64,000 nt of DNA from Palsa-360 sp963719875. GTDB taxonomy: Bacteria > Acidobacteriota > Terriglobia > Acidiferrales > UBA7541. Positions 28,055 to 38,946 of this stretch are shown here, one piece after another. The stretch covers positions 310,001-374,000 of the forward strand of contig CAVRDJ010000004.1 in assembly GCA_963719875.1 (NCBI GenBank), given 5' to 3'. Numbering within the stretch: the first letter of the stretch is position 1; each line of letters begins with the position of its first letter. Below the pieces are notes generated by a model that saw only the letters and a list, made by a program, of their open reading frames with translations, was not told where the DNA came from and ran no database searches. The translations under genes and the position numbers were made by a program.

Positions 28055-29605
28055 ATGAGCCATATTCTCAACGGATTTCGATCGTTCATGCAAGAGGGCG
28101 GCGGCGGCCTGCTCTTGCCGGAAATGATGCTCGTCCTGTTTGCCATGGGCATCCTGCTCACCGATTACTTGCTCGAGGCTCGCGACAAATATTTCAACGC
28201 CCTGATGGCCATGCTCGGAGTGATCTTTAGCGCCATCTGCCTCTGGCAATTGCGCTTGGTTGCCGACCGCGGGGCCATCGGCTTCAGCCAGTCTCTGCTG
28301 GTCGATCCGTTTTTCCTGTTTTTCGGTTTTATTTTCCTCATCGCGACGGCGCTGGTCATCATCCTTTCGGTCCGGTATCTGCAACTTGAGGACGAAAATC
28401 ACGGCGAGTATTACGCCCTGATGCTCTTCGCCACGGTCGGCATGATGTTCATGGCTTCAGGCTTTGACCTGGTCGTGCAATTCCTTGGCTTGGAAACGAT
28501 GGCCATCAGTTTTTACGTGCTGGCGGGATTTTTGCGGCGCGACCGCCGTTCGAACGAAGGCGCGGTGAAATACCTGCTACTGGGCGCGTTCAGTTCGGCG
28601 ATTCTGGCCTACGGCTTCTCGATTCTCTATGGGATCGGCGCCATGGCCAACCTCAGCTCTATTGGCCAAACGCTGCCCCCCAGGACCAATCTGGACGTGA
28701 TTGCGGTTGCCGTGGAGGCTAGGGGCCACACGGACCTGTTTGTGCTCCTGGCGCTCGCTACAGTGGCCGCAGGGCTTTTCTTCAAGGTGGCCGCCGTGCC
28801 GTTCCACCAGTGGGCTCCGGACGTATACGAGGGCGCTCCAACGCCGATAACCGCTTATATTAGCGTGGCGTCCAAGACCGCGAGCTTTGCCCTGTTGCTG
28901 CGCCTGCTGCTCACCGTGTTCTGGCCGGTCCGCGTCGATTGGGAAATGCTCATCGCGGGCGTGGCCATCGCGTCGCTCACGGTTGGAAACCTGGCGGCGA
29001 TCACGCAGACGAATGTCAAGCGCATGCTGGCCTACTCCTCGATTTCACACGTGGGCTACATCCTGCTCGGAATCGTGGCGGCTGCGTCGAGTCCGCTGGG
29101 GTTCCTGACCGGAATGAAGGGCGTGGCGTTTTACCTCTTCGTTTACGCGTTCATGACGATTGGCGCGTTCGCCGTCTTGATCGTGCTGCAACGGCAGGGA
29201 ATCATCGGCGACGAGTTGGACGATCTGAACGGGCTGTACCGCCGCAGCCCGCTGTCCGCGCTGGTGCTGCTGATTTTCATGTTGTCGCTTGCCGGGATTC
29301 CGCCTCTGGCGGGTTTCGTGGGGAAATATTTCATCCTGCAGGCGTTGATCGAAACCGGGCACAATCGTCTTGCCCTGTTCGGCGCGCTCTACATAGTCCC
29401 CGCGCTGTACTATTATTTCCGAATCGTGATGCACGCGTACCTGTATGAACCAGGCAACGCGCCTTTGCCGATCGTCACCATCGGGCAGAGGGTTGCTTTT
29501 GCGGTGATGTGCTTCGTGACCGTCGCCGCCGGGGTCTATCCGGAGCCGTTTGTGCGCCTGGCGACCTATTCGCTATTCTTCCCATCAGGTTTCAGTGGCC
29601 ACTGA
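28055..29605 (+). CDS. nuoN: Complex I subunit NuoN (first cluster)
   Basis: 516 residues, about 14 helices. NuoN is the third antiporter-like pump. The core stretches are FLGLETMAISFYVLAGF, LFFKVAAVPFHQWAPDVYEGAPTPITAYISVASK (read in parts) and NVKRMLAYSSISHVGYILLG. The frame is open far upstream in nuoM, but the ATG at 28055 after GGAAAG matches the family N terminus. The AtpZ/AtpI-like gene starts at a GTG inside its last codons, so complex I and ATP synthase genes appear to share one transcript. Confidence 0.95.
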   Translation: MSHILNGFRSFMQEGGGGLLLPEMMLVLFAMGILLTDYLLEARDKYFNALMAMLGVIFSAICLWQLRLVADRGAIGFSQSLLVDPFFLFFGFIFLIATALVIILSVRYLQLEDENHGEYYALMLFATVGMMFMASGFDLVVQFLGLETMAISFYVLAGFLRRDRRSNEGAVKYLLLGAFSSAILAYGFSILYGIGAMANLSSIGQTLPPRTNLDVIAVAVEARGHTDLFVLLALATVAAGLFFKVAAVPFHQWAPDVYEGAPTPITAYISVASKTASFALLLRLLLTVFWPVRVDWEMLIAGVAIASLTVGNLAAITQTNVKRMLAYSSISHVGYILLGIVAAASSPLGFLTGMKGVAFYLFVYAFMTIGAFAVLIVLQRQGIIGDELDDLNGLYRRSPLSALVLLIFMLSLAGIPPLAGFVGKYFILQALIETGHNRLALFGALYIVPALYYYFRIVMHAYLYEPGNAPLPIVTIGQRVAFAVMCFVTVAAGVYPEPFVRLATYSLFFPSGFSGH

Positions 29606-29858
29606 GGAACCAGGCTCGCCTTCCTCCCCATCGCCGCGAAAACGGCCTGCCGAAGCTGCGCGGCAAATATCCGATATAATGGAATTGCCGTTCCTGCTGG
29701 TCGCCAGCGTGGCCATTGGTGGAGGAGCGGGATATTTCCTGGACAAGCGCTTCCATACCTCGCCTGTATTTACTCTGATTCTTGGTTTGCTGGGCTTCGC
29801 TGCGGGAATGATCCAATTGGTGCGACGCTTGTCGAAGGACGCAAAGGACAATGGCTGA
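29595..29858 (+). CDS. AtpZ/AtpI-like small membrane protein of the ATP synthase locus
   Basis: About 87 residues from a GTG at 29595 that overlaps the end of nuoN; an ATG at 29679 would give a shorter form. A Pro/Arg/Ser-rich lead is followed by two membrane helices (MELPFLLVASVAIGGGAGYFLD and FTLILGLLGFAAGMIQLVR). The linker DKRFHTSPVF matches AtpZ/AtpI-type helper proteins, which assist c-ring assembly or ion supply to F-type ATP synthase. It overlaps the next gene by eight bases. Family assignment is fairly secure and the exact role is inferred. Confidence 0.75.
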   Translation: MATEEPGSPSSPSPRKRPAEAARQISDIMELPFLLVASVAIGGGAGYFLDKRFHTSPVFTLILGLLGFAAGMIQLVRRLSKDAKDNG

Positions 29859-30276
29859 GTCGGATTCCATCTATGTTGCCGCCGAGCATCGCATTGAGTG
29901 GATGACACTTGCATTTGGATTGGCCGGCGCCGTGTTTGTCCTCCATCGGTGGGGCTGGCGTCCCGCCGCAGGAGTGGCTCTGGGCGCCACGCTCGCGTGG
30001 CTGAATTTTCGATGGCTGAAGCAGGGAGTAAGCGCGCTGGTTAAAGTTTCGACCGCGCAGGCCAATGCGGAGCACGCGCGGGTGCCCGTGAACATTTACG
30101 TTAAGTTCTTTGGACGCTTCGCTTTGTTGCTGGTGGTGGTCTATGTTATTCTTTCGCGTTCCTGGATGCCTGTGGCCGCGGTGCTCGGAGGATTGTTCGC
30201 CGTCGTTGCGGCGGTGATGATCGAACTGATGTGGGAACTCGTGCGCGGCAGGCGGGAAACGGAAACACACACTTAG
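29851..30276 (+). CDS. atpI: ATP synthase subunit I-like protein
   Basis: 141 residues with four hydrophobic segments and the general layout of ATP synthase protein I, which assists c-ring assembly. The third and fourth helices (FFGRFALLLVVVYVIL and AAVLGGLFAVVAAVMIELMWEL) are most typical. Its position, between an AtpZ-like gene and atpB, supports the call more than the sequence does. Confidence 0.75.
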   Translation: MAESDSIYVAAEHRIEWMTLAFGLAGAVFVLHRWGWRPAAGVALGATLAWLNFRWLKQGVSALVKVSTAQANAEHARVPVNIYVKFFGRFALLLVVVYVILSRSWMPVAAVLGGLFAVVAAVMIELMWELVRGRRETETHT

Positions 30277-30318
30277 AGCTTTCTTAGTCGCGGCTCAATC
30301 CCGGGGTCAACTGGAAAA

Positions 30319-31131
30319 ATGGAAGAGCAAGTCTTGGGTGTGACAAAACTGGTCAACGCGCTTCTGGGGAAACCTGCGTTGGCATTGCTCGCGGCGCTGC
30401 ATATCCATCCTGAAAATTCCGAGTATCCGATCCCGAATCATATCGCTATGGAATTGGTGGTCTTTCTTATCGCGATTGTCTTTTTCACCTGGCTGAAGAC
30501 GCGCCTGTCGGTGGATAATCCCGGCGGCGCGCAGCAGTGCATGGAAGCGCTCTTGACCAATCCCATGGGCGTGGGCGCGCGCGATTTGCTCGAAGACACC
30601 GCCGGTCACAACGCCTTGCAATACCTCCCCATGATCGGCAGCATCGGCATGTTTGTATTAATGAGCAATCTAATCAGTTTGGTTCCCGGCTTTTCTTCTC
30701 CAACAGCGGAAAAATCGGTGCCTCTGGGCTGCGCGATCGTCGTATTTCTTTACTACAACTGGGCCGGCTTGCTGCATCACGGACCGCTCAAATACGGCAA
30801 GCAGTTCCTGGGACCTGTTTTGGTCATGTCCCCGATCATGTTCGTTGTCGAAATTTTCAGCCATCTCGCGCGGCTTCTTTCGCTCACGGTTCGTCTCTGG
30901 GTGAACATGCTTGTTAGCGAGCTGTTGTACGTGACGTTTCTTGGTTTGACTCTTTCACTCTTCCTATTCGTTGGGAAACTTAACGTGCTGGGATATGCGC
31001 TGGCGCCGGTTCCGCTTCTGGCTCCGCCGCTTTTTCTTCTTTTGCATATCTTCGTCGGATTCGTGCAGGCGTTCGTTTTCACTTTGTTGCCGATCATTTA
31101 TCTGGGTGGGGCAGTAGGCGAAGAGCACTAA
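30319..31131 (+). CDS. atpB: ATP synthase subunit a
   Basis: 270 residues. Subunit a forms the ion half-channels against the c ring. The essential Arg is in ARLLSLTVRLWVNMLVSEL, and MIGSIGMFVLMSNLISLVPGF and FVGFVQAFVFTLLPIIYL match the family. Five to six membrane helices are visible. It is followed by atpE after 124 bases. Other F1 and stator subunits (atpF, H, A, G, D, C) are not in the window and must lie elsewhere. Confidence 0.95.
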   Translation: MEEQVLGVTKLVNALLGKPALALLAALHIHPENSEYPIPNHIAMELVVFLIAIVFFTWLKTRLSVDNPGGAQQCMEALLTNPMGVGARDLLEDTAGHNALQYLPMIGSIGMFVLMSNLISLVPGFSSPTAEKSVPLGCAIVVFLYYNWAGLLHHGPLKYGKQFLGPVLVMSPIMFVVEIFSHLARLLSLTVRLWVNMLVSELLYVTFLGLTLSLFLFVGKLNVLGYALAPVPLLAPPLFLLLHIFVGFVQAFVFTLLPIIYLGGAVGEEH

Positions 31132-31255
31132 TCGGTTCATGGTTTAGAGAGGCCTTTTATACGGGCATGATCCGCTGTCTCGCGTGAGCCCGGCTGCAAG
31201 AGGGATGTCCGGGAACCACCTCCGAGCGGCTAATTCTTAACGAAGGAGATACCAG

Positions 31256-31570
31256 ATGAAGAAGTATTCGATGATTCTGTTTGCGCTTCTGGCGGTGGCT
31301 TTCGTTGCTCCGGCTGCGTTCGCGCAGGCGGGAGCTTATCCCGCGGCTGAAGGGACCAACTGGGTGGCCATCACTTCGGGCTTTGCCATGGCCATTGCCT
31401 CGGCATTTTGCGGCATGGCTCAGGCTCGAGCCACATCTTCGGCCTGCGAAGGCCTGGCTCGCAACCCGGGCGCGGCGGCTCCCATTCGGTTCGCACTGCT
31501 GCTGGCGCTGGTGCTGATCGAGTCGATGGCGCTCTACACGTTTGCCATCATATTCGCCAAAGTTAAGTAA
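31256..31570 (+). CDS. atpE: ATP synthase subunit c with signal peptide
   Basis: 104 residues; the first 24 or so (MKKYSMILFALLAVAFVAPA, then AFAQA) look like a cleavable signal, leaving a two-helix c subunit. The polar loop is LARNPGA. The ion-binding carboxylate is Glu89 in LIESMALYTF. Gln56, Ser90 and Tyr94 fall at the positions of Gln32, Ser66 and Tyr70 of the Ilyobacter tartaricus Na+-binding c ring; Thr67 is replaced by Met91. This suggests possible Na+ binding, though proton coupling is not excluded. A strong AAGGAGA site lies seven bases before the ATG, as expected for a subunit made in many copies. A terminator follows. Confidence 0.93.
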   Translation: MKKYSMILFALLAVAFVAPAAFAQAGAYPAAEGTNWVAITSGFAMAIASAFCGMAQARATSSACEGLARNPGAAAPIRFALLLALVLIESMALYTFAIIFAKVK

Positions 31571-31593
31571 GCGAATTTGTTTTTGTTTTTCCA

Positions 31594-31629
31594 CGGCACG
31601 CCCTCGGACATTCGAGGGCGTGCCGTTTT
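31594..31629 (+). terminator. Rho-independent terminator after atpE
   Basis: A perfect 13-base stem (cggcacgccctcg, 31594-31606, with 31613-31625) and a six-base loop are followed by TTTT. It closes the plus-strand nuo-atp transcript. The opposite strand lacks a U run, so it does not look bidirectional. Confidence 0.9.
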
Positions 31630-31636
31630 GCTTTAA

Positions 31637-31709
31637 GTGGCGCAGGCTTTAGCCTGTGGGGGTTCCTATTGAGCGCGCGAAAAACCCGCAAGCTAAAGCG
31701 TGCGCTACA
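31637..31709. repeat. REP-like hairpin pair between the converging operons
   Basis: The left half gcaggctttagcctgtg and right half gcaagctaaagcgtgcgctac pair in part, and the 'gctac' end matches other REP families in the window. It sits six bases from the stop of the minus-strand nuoN. Confidence 0.7.
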
Positions 31710-31714
31710 AAAAC

Positions 31715-33166
31715 CTACCGAATATTGAGAGCGGCCTTGGCGGCGAAACCGATGATCCGGGCGGGGAACAATCCGACGAAGACTGTGCCGGCGGCGGCGA
31801 TCCACAACACGGCGGAGAGCGTCCAGGGCACCGGCTCGGCGGCAATCTCCGTTGACGGCTCGCGCATATACATGGCCACGATGACGCGCAGGTAATAGTA
31901 GGCGCCGATGACGCTGTTCAGGGCCAGCAGGATCGCCAGCCAGATCAAGTTGGATTCAAGGGCGGCATTGAAAACGTAGAATTTCCCGAGGAACCCCGCC
32001 GTGATGGGCAACCCCAGGAGCGAGAGCAGAAACAGCGACAGGCATGCGGCCATGGCGGGCTGGCGCCGCGCGAGGCCTGTAAAATCCTCGATGTCCACGT
32101 GGCGTTCTCCCGGGCCGCCCAGTTGCGCGACGATCAGGAACGCGCCCATTTTCACGAGGGCGTAGCCAACCAGGTAGAACAGCGCCGCTGCAATACCCTC
32201 TTCCGGATGGTCGGTGGCGGCCGCGGCCGTGAGCGCGACGAGAATGTATCCCGCGTGCGCAATCGAGCTGTAGGCCAGCATCCGCTTCACGCTCGTCTGC
32301 ACGATCGCCGACAAATTTCCGGCAATCATGCTGAGCGCTGCGGTCACCCACAGCGCCCAGAACCACAGCGGCGCCGCGGCGTCAATGCTCGCCATGATGC
32401 GCAACGCCAGGGCGAATGCGGCGGCCTTGGGACCCGTCGAGAGCAACGCGGTCACTGGCGCGGGAGCGCCTTCGTACACGTCCGGCGTCCAAAGCTGGAA
32501 GGGCGCTGCCGCGACCTTAAAAGCCAGGCCAATAAAAATAAATCCGAGCCCGATTTTCAAGAGGGTGTGCGAGGAATCGTTGGCAAGCGGGGTCATCAGG
32601 TCGAGGTGCGTCGATCCGGTGGCGCCGAAGGACAACGCGATCCCGTACAGAAAAAAAGCCGTGGCGAACGATCCCAGCAGGAAATACTTCATCGCCGCTT
32701 CGTTCGAGCGGGGGGCATCGCGGCGATAACTTGCCAAAATGTAGGAAGCGATGGAACTCATCTCCAGGCCGATAAAGGCCGTCAATAACTCATGGGCTCC
32801 GGCCATCACTCCCATGCCTGCCGTCGCAAACAGGACCAATGCGCAAAACTCGGCGGCGTCCAGATCGTCGCGCTTGAGGTAGTTGATCGATCCGAGAATC
32901 ACAAGGAACGCCGCCCCGCAGACGATCCAGTGGACAAACAGGCTGAACGAATCGGCCCGGAAAAGGCCCGAATAGGCCAGGCCTGGATGCATCGAGGGAT
33001 AAAACGTCGAGGCCAGCGCGAGCGCAGCGCCCACGAGCGAAACGCCCGCGAGTACCTCGTGGCGCGCCTTCGGGACGACGGGCGCGAGAAGCATGACCAG
33101 CATCCCGAATCCGCAGAGAACGATTTCGGGCGCAATCCTGTACAGGTCTTGGATGGGCGGGAACAT
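31715..33166 (-). CDS. nuoN: Complex I subunit NuoN (second cluster)
   Basis: 483 residues, about 14 helices. The core stretches FIGLEMSSIASYILASYRRD, LAFKVAAAPFQLWTPDVYEGAPAPVTALL (in parts) and VKRMLAYSSIAHAGYILV identify an antiporter-like pump. It differs strongly from the plus-strand NuoN. Its ATG lies directly after the nuoM stop. It is the last gene of the minus-strand complex I operon. Confidence 0.95.
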   Translation of the reverse strand: MFPPIQDLYRIAPEIVLCGFGMLVMLLAPVVPKARHEVLAGVSLVGAALALASTFYPSMHPGLAYSGLFRADSFSLFVHWIVCGAAFLVILGSINYLKRDDLDAAEFCALVLFATAGMGVMAGAHELLTAFIGLEMSSIASYILASYRRDAPRSNEAAMKYFLLGSFATAFFLYGIALSFGATGSTHLDLMTPLANDSSHTLLKIGLGFIFIGLAFKVAAAPFQLWTPDVYEGAPAPVTALLSTGPKAAAFALALRIMASIDAAAPLWFWALWVTAALSMIAGNLSAIVQTSVKRMLAYSSIAHAGYILVALTAAAATDHPEEGIAAALFYLVGYALVKMGAFLIVAQLGGPGERHVDIEDFTGLARRQPAMAACLSLFLLSLLGLPITAGFLGKFYVFNAALESNLIWLAILLALNSVIGAYYYLRVIVAMYMREPSTEIAAEPVPWTLSAVLWIAAAGTVFVGLFPARIIGFAAKAALNIR

Positions 33167-34799
33167 TTATTTCAATTTCACCGAGTGTGCCACGCTACTG
33201 TACGCCGCGGTGTTCAGGCCGGGCGCGGCCACGGGCGCAGGATCCAAATCCATGTTGCTCGTGCCATGATTGGGCAGGCCGCCGGCGTTGTACGCTTGTG
33301 GACGCTGCATGAGCTGCAAAACGTTATGCGTGTAGACTTCGGTCCGCCGCGTAAAGAACGGCGAGCCGATGCCCATCCACAAAATAAGCGCCGCCATCAC
33401 GAACAGGATTCCGCGCTCGCGAGTATCCAAATCTGGAAGCGTGCCGTTCCTGTCCTGCGTCAGGCTGCCAAAGAACACGCGCTGGTAAGACCACAGCAGA
33501 TAGAGGGCCGAGAAAATGACGCCGAGTGCGGCCCAGGACGCCCACGCGGCATGCTTCTGAAACGTTCCTGCCAGAATCAGAAACTCGCCGACGAAGCCGT
33601 TGAGCATCGGCAAACCCGCGGAGGCAAGGCACGTGAACAAGTAAAGCGCCGCCAGGGCCGGCATGGGAGTCGCGAGGCCGCCGAATTCCGAGATCAAGTG
33701 CGTGTGGCGGCGGTCATAGAGCATCCCGACGCAGAGGAACAGCGCGCCAGTCGAAATTCCGTGATTCAACATTTGATAGACGGCGCCCTGAATCGAGATC
33801 TCGTGAAACGCGAAAATTCCGAGGACAACAAACCCCAGATGGCTGACGGACGAGTACGCCACCAGGCGCTTCAAATCCACTTGCACCATGGCTACCAGCG
33901 CCCCGTACACGATGCCGATGATAGCCAGCACCGCGATGTACGGCGCAAATTGGCGCGCGGCGTCCGGAAACAACGGCAAGCAGAATCGCAGCATGCCATA
34001 GATGCCCATCTTCAGCAGGACGCCCGCGAGCATCACCGAGCCCGCCGTGGGAGCCTCCGTATGCGCGTCTGGCAGCCACGTGTGCAGGGGGAAAAGCGGC
34101 ACCTTGATCGCAAACGCGAGGAAGAACGCGCCGAAGAGCAAATATTCCGTTCGCACCGGCAGCGTGATCGTGCCGCCCGAGAGCAGCGACTGGATCTGCG
34201 GAGACGTCGAAGGTCGGATAGCCGGCGACGGCGGTAATCCGGTAGAGCCACAAAATCGCCACCAGCATCAGGATCGAGCCGAACATGGTGTACAGCACGA
34301 ATTTCAGCGCGGCATAGACGCGCCGCCCGTGTCCCCAGATGCCGATCAGGAAATACATCGGGATCAGCATCACTTCCCAGAACAAGAAAAAAAGGAACAG
34401 GTCGAGTGAAACGAAGACGCCAATCACTCCGGTTTCCAGCACCAGCATCGAGATGAAGAAGCCTTTGACGCGCTGGTCAATCGATTTCCAGGACGCCAGG
34501 ATCGAAATCGGCGTGAGCAGCGTGGTCAGCAAGATGAGGAACAGGCTGAGTCCGTCGATGCCCAGGTGATAGTGAATGGGCGGCTGCGGAATCCAGGCGC
34601 GGAATTCTTCCCATTGATAGCCGGCCGCGTGCGCGTCAAAGCGGCGAAGGAGCAGCAGTGAAAGGGCGAACTCCACGACCGCTGTGGTCATCGCCAGCCG
34701 GCGAATCCAGACGTGATCATCGTCGCGCAGGAGCAGAAGCGCCAGCGTGCCCGCGACGGGCAGAAACGTCAGGACCGAAAGCAAGAAGGTTTGCTGCAC
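33167..34799 (-). CDS. nuoM: Complex I subunit NuoM (second cluster), apparent frameshift
   Basis: The N-terminal half is in one frame, from a GTG at 34799 one base after the nuoL stop, through FWEVMLIPMYFLIGIWG to YPTFDVS. The C-terminal half is in another frame, from about 34200 down to 33167, starting QIQSLLSGG and continuing with FAIKVPLFPLHTWLPDAH. Removing one base of the GG at 34200-34201 restores a continuous family-like protein of about 543 residues. Either this copy is inactivated by a recent one-base insertion or the base is a sequencing or assembly error. All pump residues are present across the two frames, and no slippery site is evident. Every neighbour is intact, which favours an error or a very recent mutation. 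Confidence 0.88.
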
Positions 34800-34800
34800 G

Positions 34801-36746
<1,946 letters not shown>

Positions 36747-36747
<1 letters not shown>

Positions 36748-37049
36748 CAGTCTTTCAGCGAATCCACTTTTTCCACGTTGAGCGTTCCCCGATTGCGGTG
36801 AATGAGGATGATAATCGCCAGGCCTACGGCGGCTTCGGCCGCGGCCACGACGATCACGAAAAAGACGAACACCTGTCCCTGGAGCTGGCCAAGCAAACGG
36901 CTGAAGGAAACGAAAGCCAGATTGACGGCGTTGAGCATCAGCTCAATGGACATGAAAATCGTGAGGATATTGCGTTTGAAAATAAACGCAATCACACCCA
37001 ATCCGAACAAGACAGCGCTGAGCACCAGAAAGTACGAAGTCGGAACCAC
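36747..37049 (-). CDS. nuoK: Complex I subunit NuoK (second cluster)
   Basis: 100 residues, three helices, starting at a GTG. The buried glutamates are in MSIELMLNAVN and AAAEAAVGLAI. Upstream, 120 bases with a REP-like hairpin separate it from nuoJ, the only sizeable gap inside this operon. Confidence 0.95.
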
Positions 37050-37078
37050 AACTCCCCCAGAGTGCTTCTTTGACTTGT

Positions 37079-37143
37079 GTAGCGCCCGACTTCAGGCGGG
37101 CATTGTGGACCCAAGCCCTTGCTCGCCTGAAGGCGAGCGCTAC
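37079..37143. repeat. REP-like composite hairpin between nuoJ and nuoK
   Basis: The left arm 37079-37102 (gcccgacttcaggcgggc) and right arm 37120-37143 (gctcgcctgaaggcgagc) belong to the family at 10107. The right arm has paired changes that keep its own stem; the left arm has one unpaired change. Confidence 0.85.
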
Positions 37144-37169
37144 ACGGCCCCGGCCGAAGCGGCTCGGCC

Positions 37170-37673
37170 TTAGTTGGACTCTTCGCGGCGCGCCAGGACC
37201 AGGGCGCCCAGCAAAGCGATCAAAATCAAGAACGATGTCAGCTCAAACGGAAATACGTATTCGCGGAAGAGCAGCGTTGACAGGTCGCGCGTCGATACGG
37301 CTTCCGGAGGCCCCGAGCCAAGGTGCGATGTGGCCCGCCCGATCCAAAAGGCTACTTCCGCCAGAAAGACCACCCCTAGCGGCACGCCCACAAAACGCGC
37401 CAGACGGCTCATATTCGTGCGTTCTTCCTCTCCGGCGTTGAGCAGCATGATGACAAAAATGAACAGCACCATGATCGCGCCGGCATACACGATAATCTGC
37501 ACGGCGGCCACAAATTCCGCGCCCTGCAAGAGATAAAGCCCGGCGAGAGCGACCATGACGACGATCAGCGACAGGGCGCTGTGAATCGGGTGCCGCTGCA
37601 GGATCAGGCTGACCGCGCCCGCCACAGTCACTGCTGCGAGGACCAGGAACATCGCGATCTGCGGCGTGATCAT
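37170..37673 (-). CDS. nuoJ: Complex I subunit NuoJ (second cluster)
   Basis: 167 residues, five helices. The typical motif FVAAVQIIVYAGAIMVLFIFVIMLL (in parts) and the C-terminal LILIALLGALVLARREE are present. It starts 46 bases after nuoH. No nuoI lies between nuoH and nuoJ, the place where it is found in most nuo operons. Confidence 0.94.
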   Translation of the reverse strand: MITPQIAMFLVLAAVTVAGAVSLILQRHPIHSALSLIVVMVALAGLYLLQGAEFVAAVQIIVYAGAIMVLFIFVIMLLNAGEEERTNMSRLARFVGVPLGVVFLAEVAFWIGRATSHLGSGPPEAVSTRDLSTLLFREYVFPFELTSFLILIALLGALVLARREESN

Positions 37674-37719
37674 GCTCTTCCTCGGGGTCTTCCTTGCGTC
37701 ATTTCCTTGGACTCGGATC

Positions 37720-38946
37720 TCATCGTTGTGTCATCACAATCGCCAGACTTGTGATCAGCACGTTCAAAATCGAAAGCGGGAGAAGCAGCTTCCATCCGAA
37801 ATTCATCAATTGATCGTAACGGAAACGCGGAAGTGTGCCGCGCACCCAAACGTAAATAAACAGGAAGATCGCGATCTTCAGCAGGAACCAGAAGGGCCCC
37901 TGCACAAAATCCATGACGCCCGGCTGGCCGCAAAATATTCCAAGGCCGCACAGGACGACTCCAAGAACCGGCAAGACGAACCGTCCAAACACCGTAAGAT
38001 AGCGGATGCCGTGCACGATCAAGCCCAGGCCGGCCAGGGCGAAGGCCGCCGCGGGAATGTAATGCGTCCAGGCGAAGAGCCGAGTCTGCGGGAACGGCGA
38101 GAGCCAACCTCCAAAAAACAAAATCGTCGCCAGGCAGGAGACCGTAATCATGCTGGCGTATTCCGCCATGAAAAACATCGCGAATTTGAAGCTGGAGTAC
38201 TCGGTGTGAAAGCCTGCGACCAACTCGGATTCCGCTTCGGCCAGATCGAATGGCGCCCGATTCGTTTCCGCCACCGCGGCCGTGAAAAACAGGAAGAAGC
38301 CCAGGACCTGCGGGAAGGGCCAGCCGATCAGATTCCACCGTGGCACGATTCCCAAATAAAAGTCTTGTTGCGAGGTCACGATTTCGCTCAGATTGAACGT
38401 TCCGGCCATCAGGATCACGCCCACGACGGACATAGTCAGCGCGAGTTCGTAGCTGATCATCTGCGCTGAGCTGCGCAGACCCCCGAGCAGCGGATATTTG
38501 CTGTTGGAGGACCAGCCGGCCAGCGCCACGCCGTACACTCCCATCGAAGTGATCGCGAATAAAATCAGCAGACCGATGTTCAAATTCGTGATGCCCGTCG
38601 GCGTCGCCTGGCCGAAGATCGTCAATCCCTTCGGCCCGAAAGGAATCACGGCGATCGAGGTAATGGCCAGGGACAAGGCCAGAAACGGCGCGAGGAAATA
38701 AGCGAATTTGTCCGCGCCCGCCGGCGTTACGTCTTCCTTGAACAAAAATTTAACGCCATCGGCAAGCGGCTGCAGCAAGCCGTGCGGGCCGACACGATAG
38801 GGTCCCCACCGCGCCTGAATATGCGCCACGACTTTGCGTTCAAACCAGGTGAGATAGGCGAGCGCCGTCAGCATCACGAAAAGGAGAATGAGGACCTTCG
38901 GCAGCGCGACGACAAGAAGCGGATGCTCCGCGGCTAACTCATTCAC
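37720..38946 (-). CDS. nuoH: Complex I subunit NuoH (second cluster)
   Basis: 408 residues, starting at a GTG whose GTGA overlaps the nuoG stop. Conserved loops are WFERKVVAHIQARWGPYRVG, LLQPLADGVKFLFKED and ETNRAPFDLAEAESELVAGF. The gene is intact. Confidence 0.95.
   Translation of the reverse strand: MNELAAEHPLLVVALPKVLILLFVMLTALAYLTWFERKVVAHIQARWGPYRVGPHGLLQPLADGVKFLFKEDVTPAGADKFAYFLAPFLALSLAITSIAVIPFGPKGLTIFGQATPTGITNLNIGLLILFAITSMGVYGVALAGWSSNSKYPLLGGLRSSAQMISYELALTMSVVGVILMAGTFNLSEIVTSQQDFYLGIVPRWNLIGWPFPQVLGFFLFFTAAVAETNRAPFDLAEAESELVAGFHTEYSSFKFAMFFMAEYASMITVSCLATILFFGGWLSPFPQTRLFAWTHYIPAAAFALAGLGLIVHGIRYLTVFGRFVLPVLGVVLCGLGIFCGQPGVMDFVQGPFWFLLKIAIFLFIYVWVRGTLPRFRYDQLMNFGWKLLLPLSILNVLITSLAIVMTQR

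Noticed and set aside
32792..34237. A 481-codon frame opposite nuoN/nuoM of the second cluster
   Set aside because: Antisense shadow with low-complexity basic composition and no ribosome binding site.
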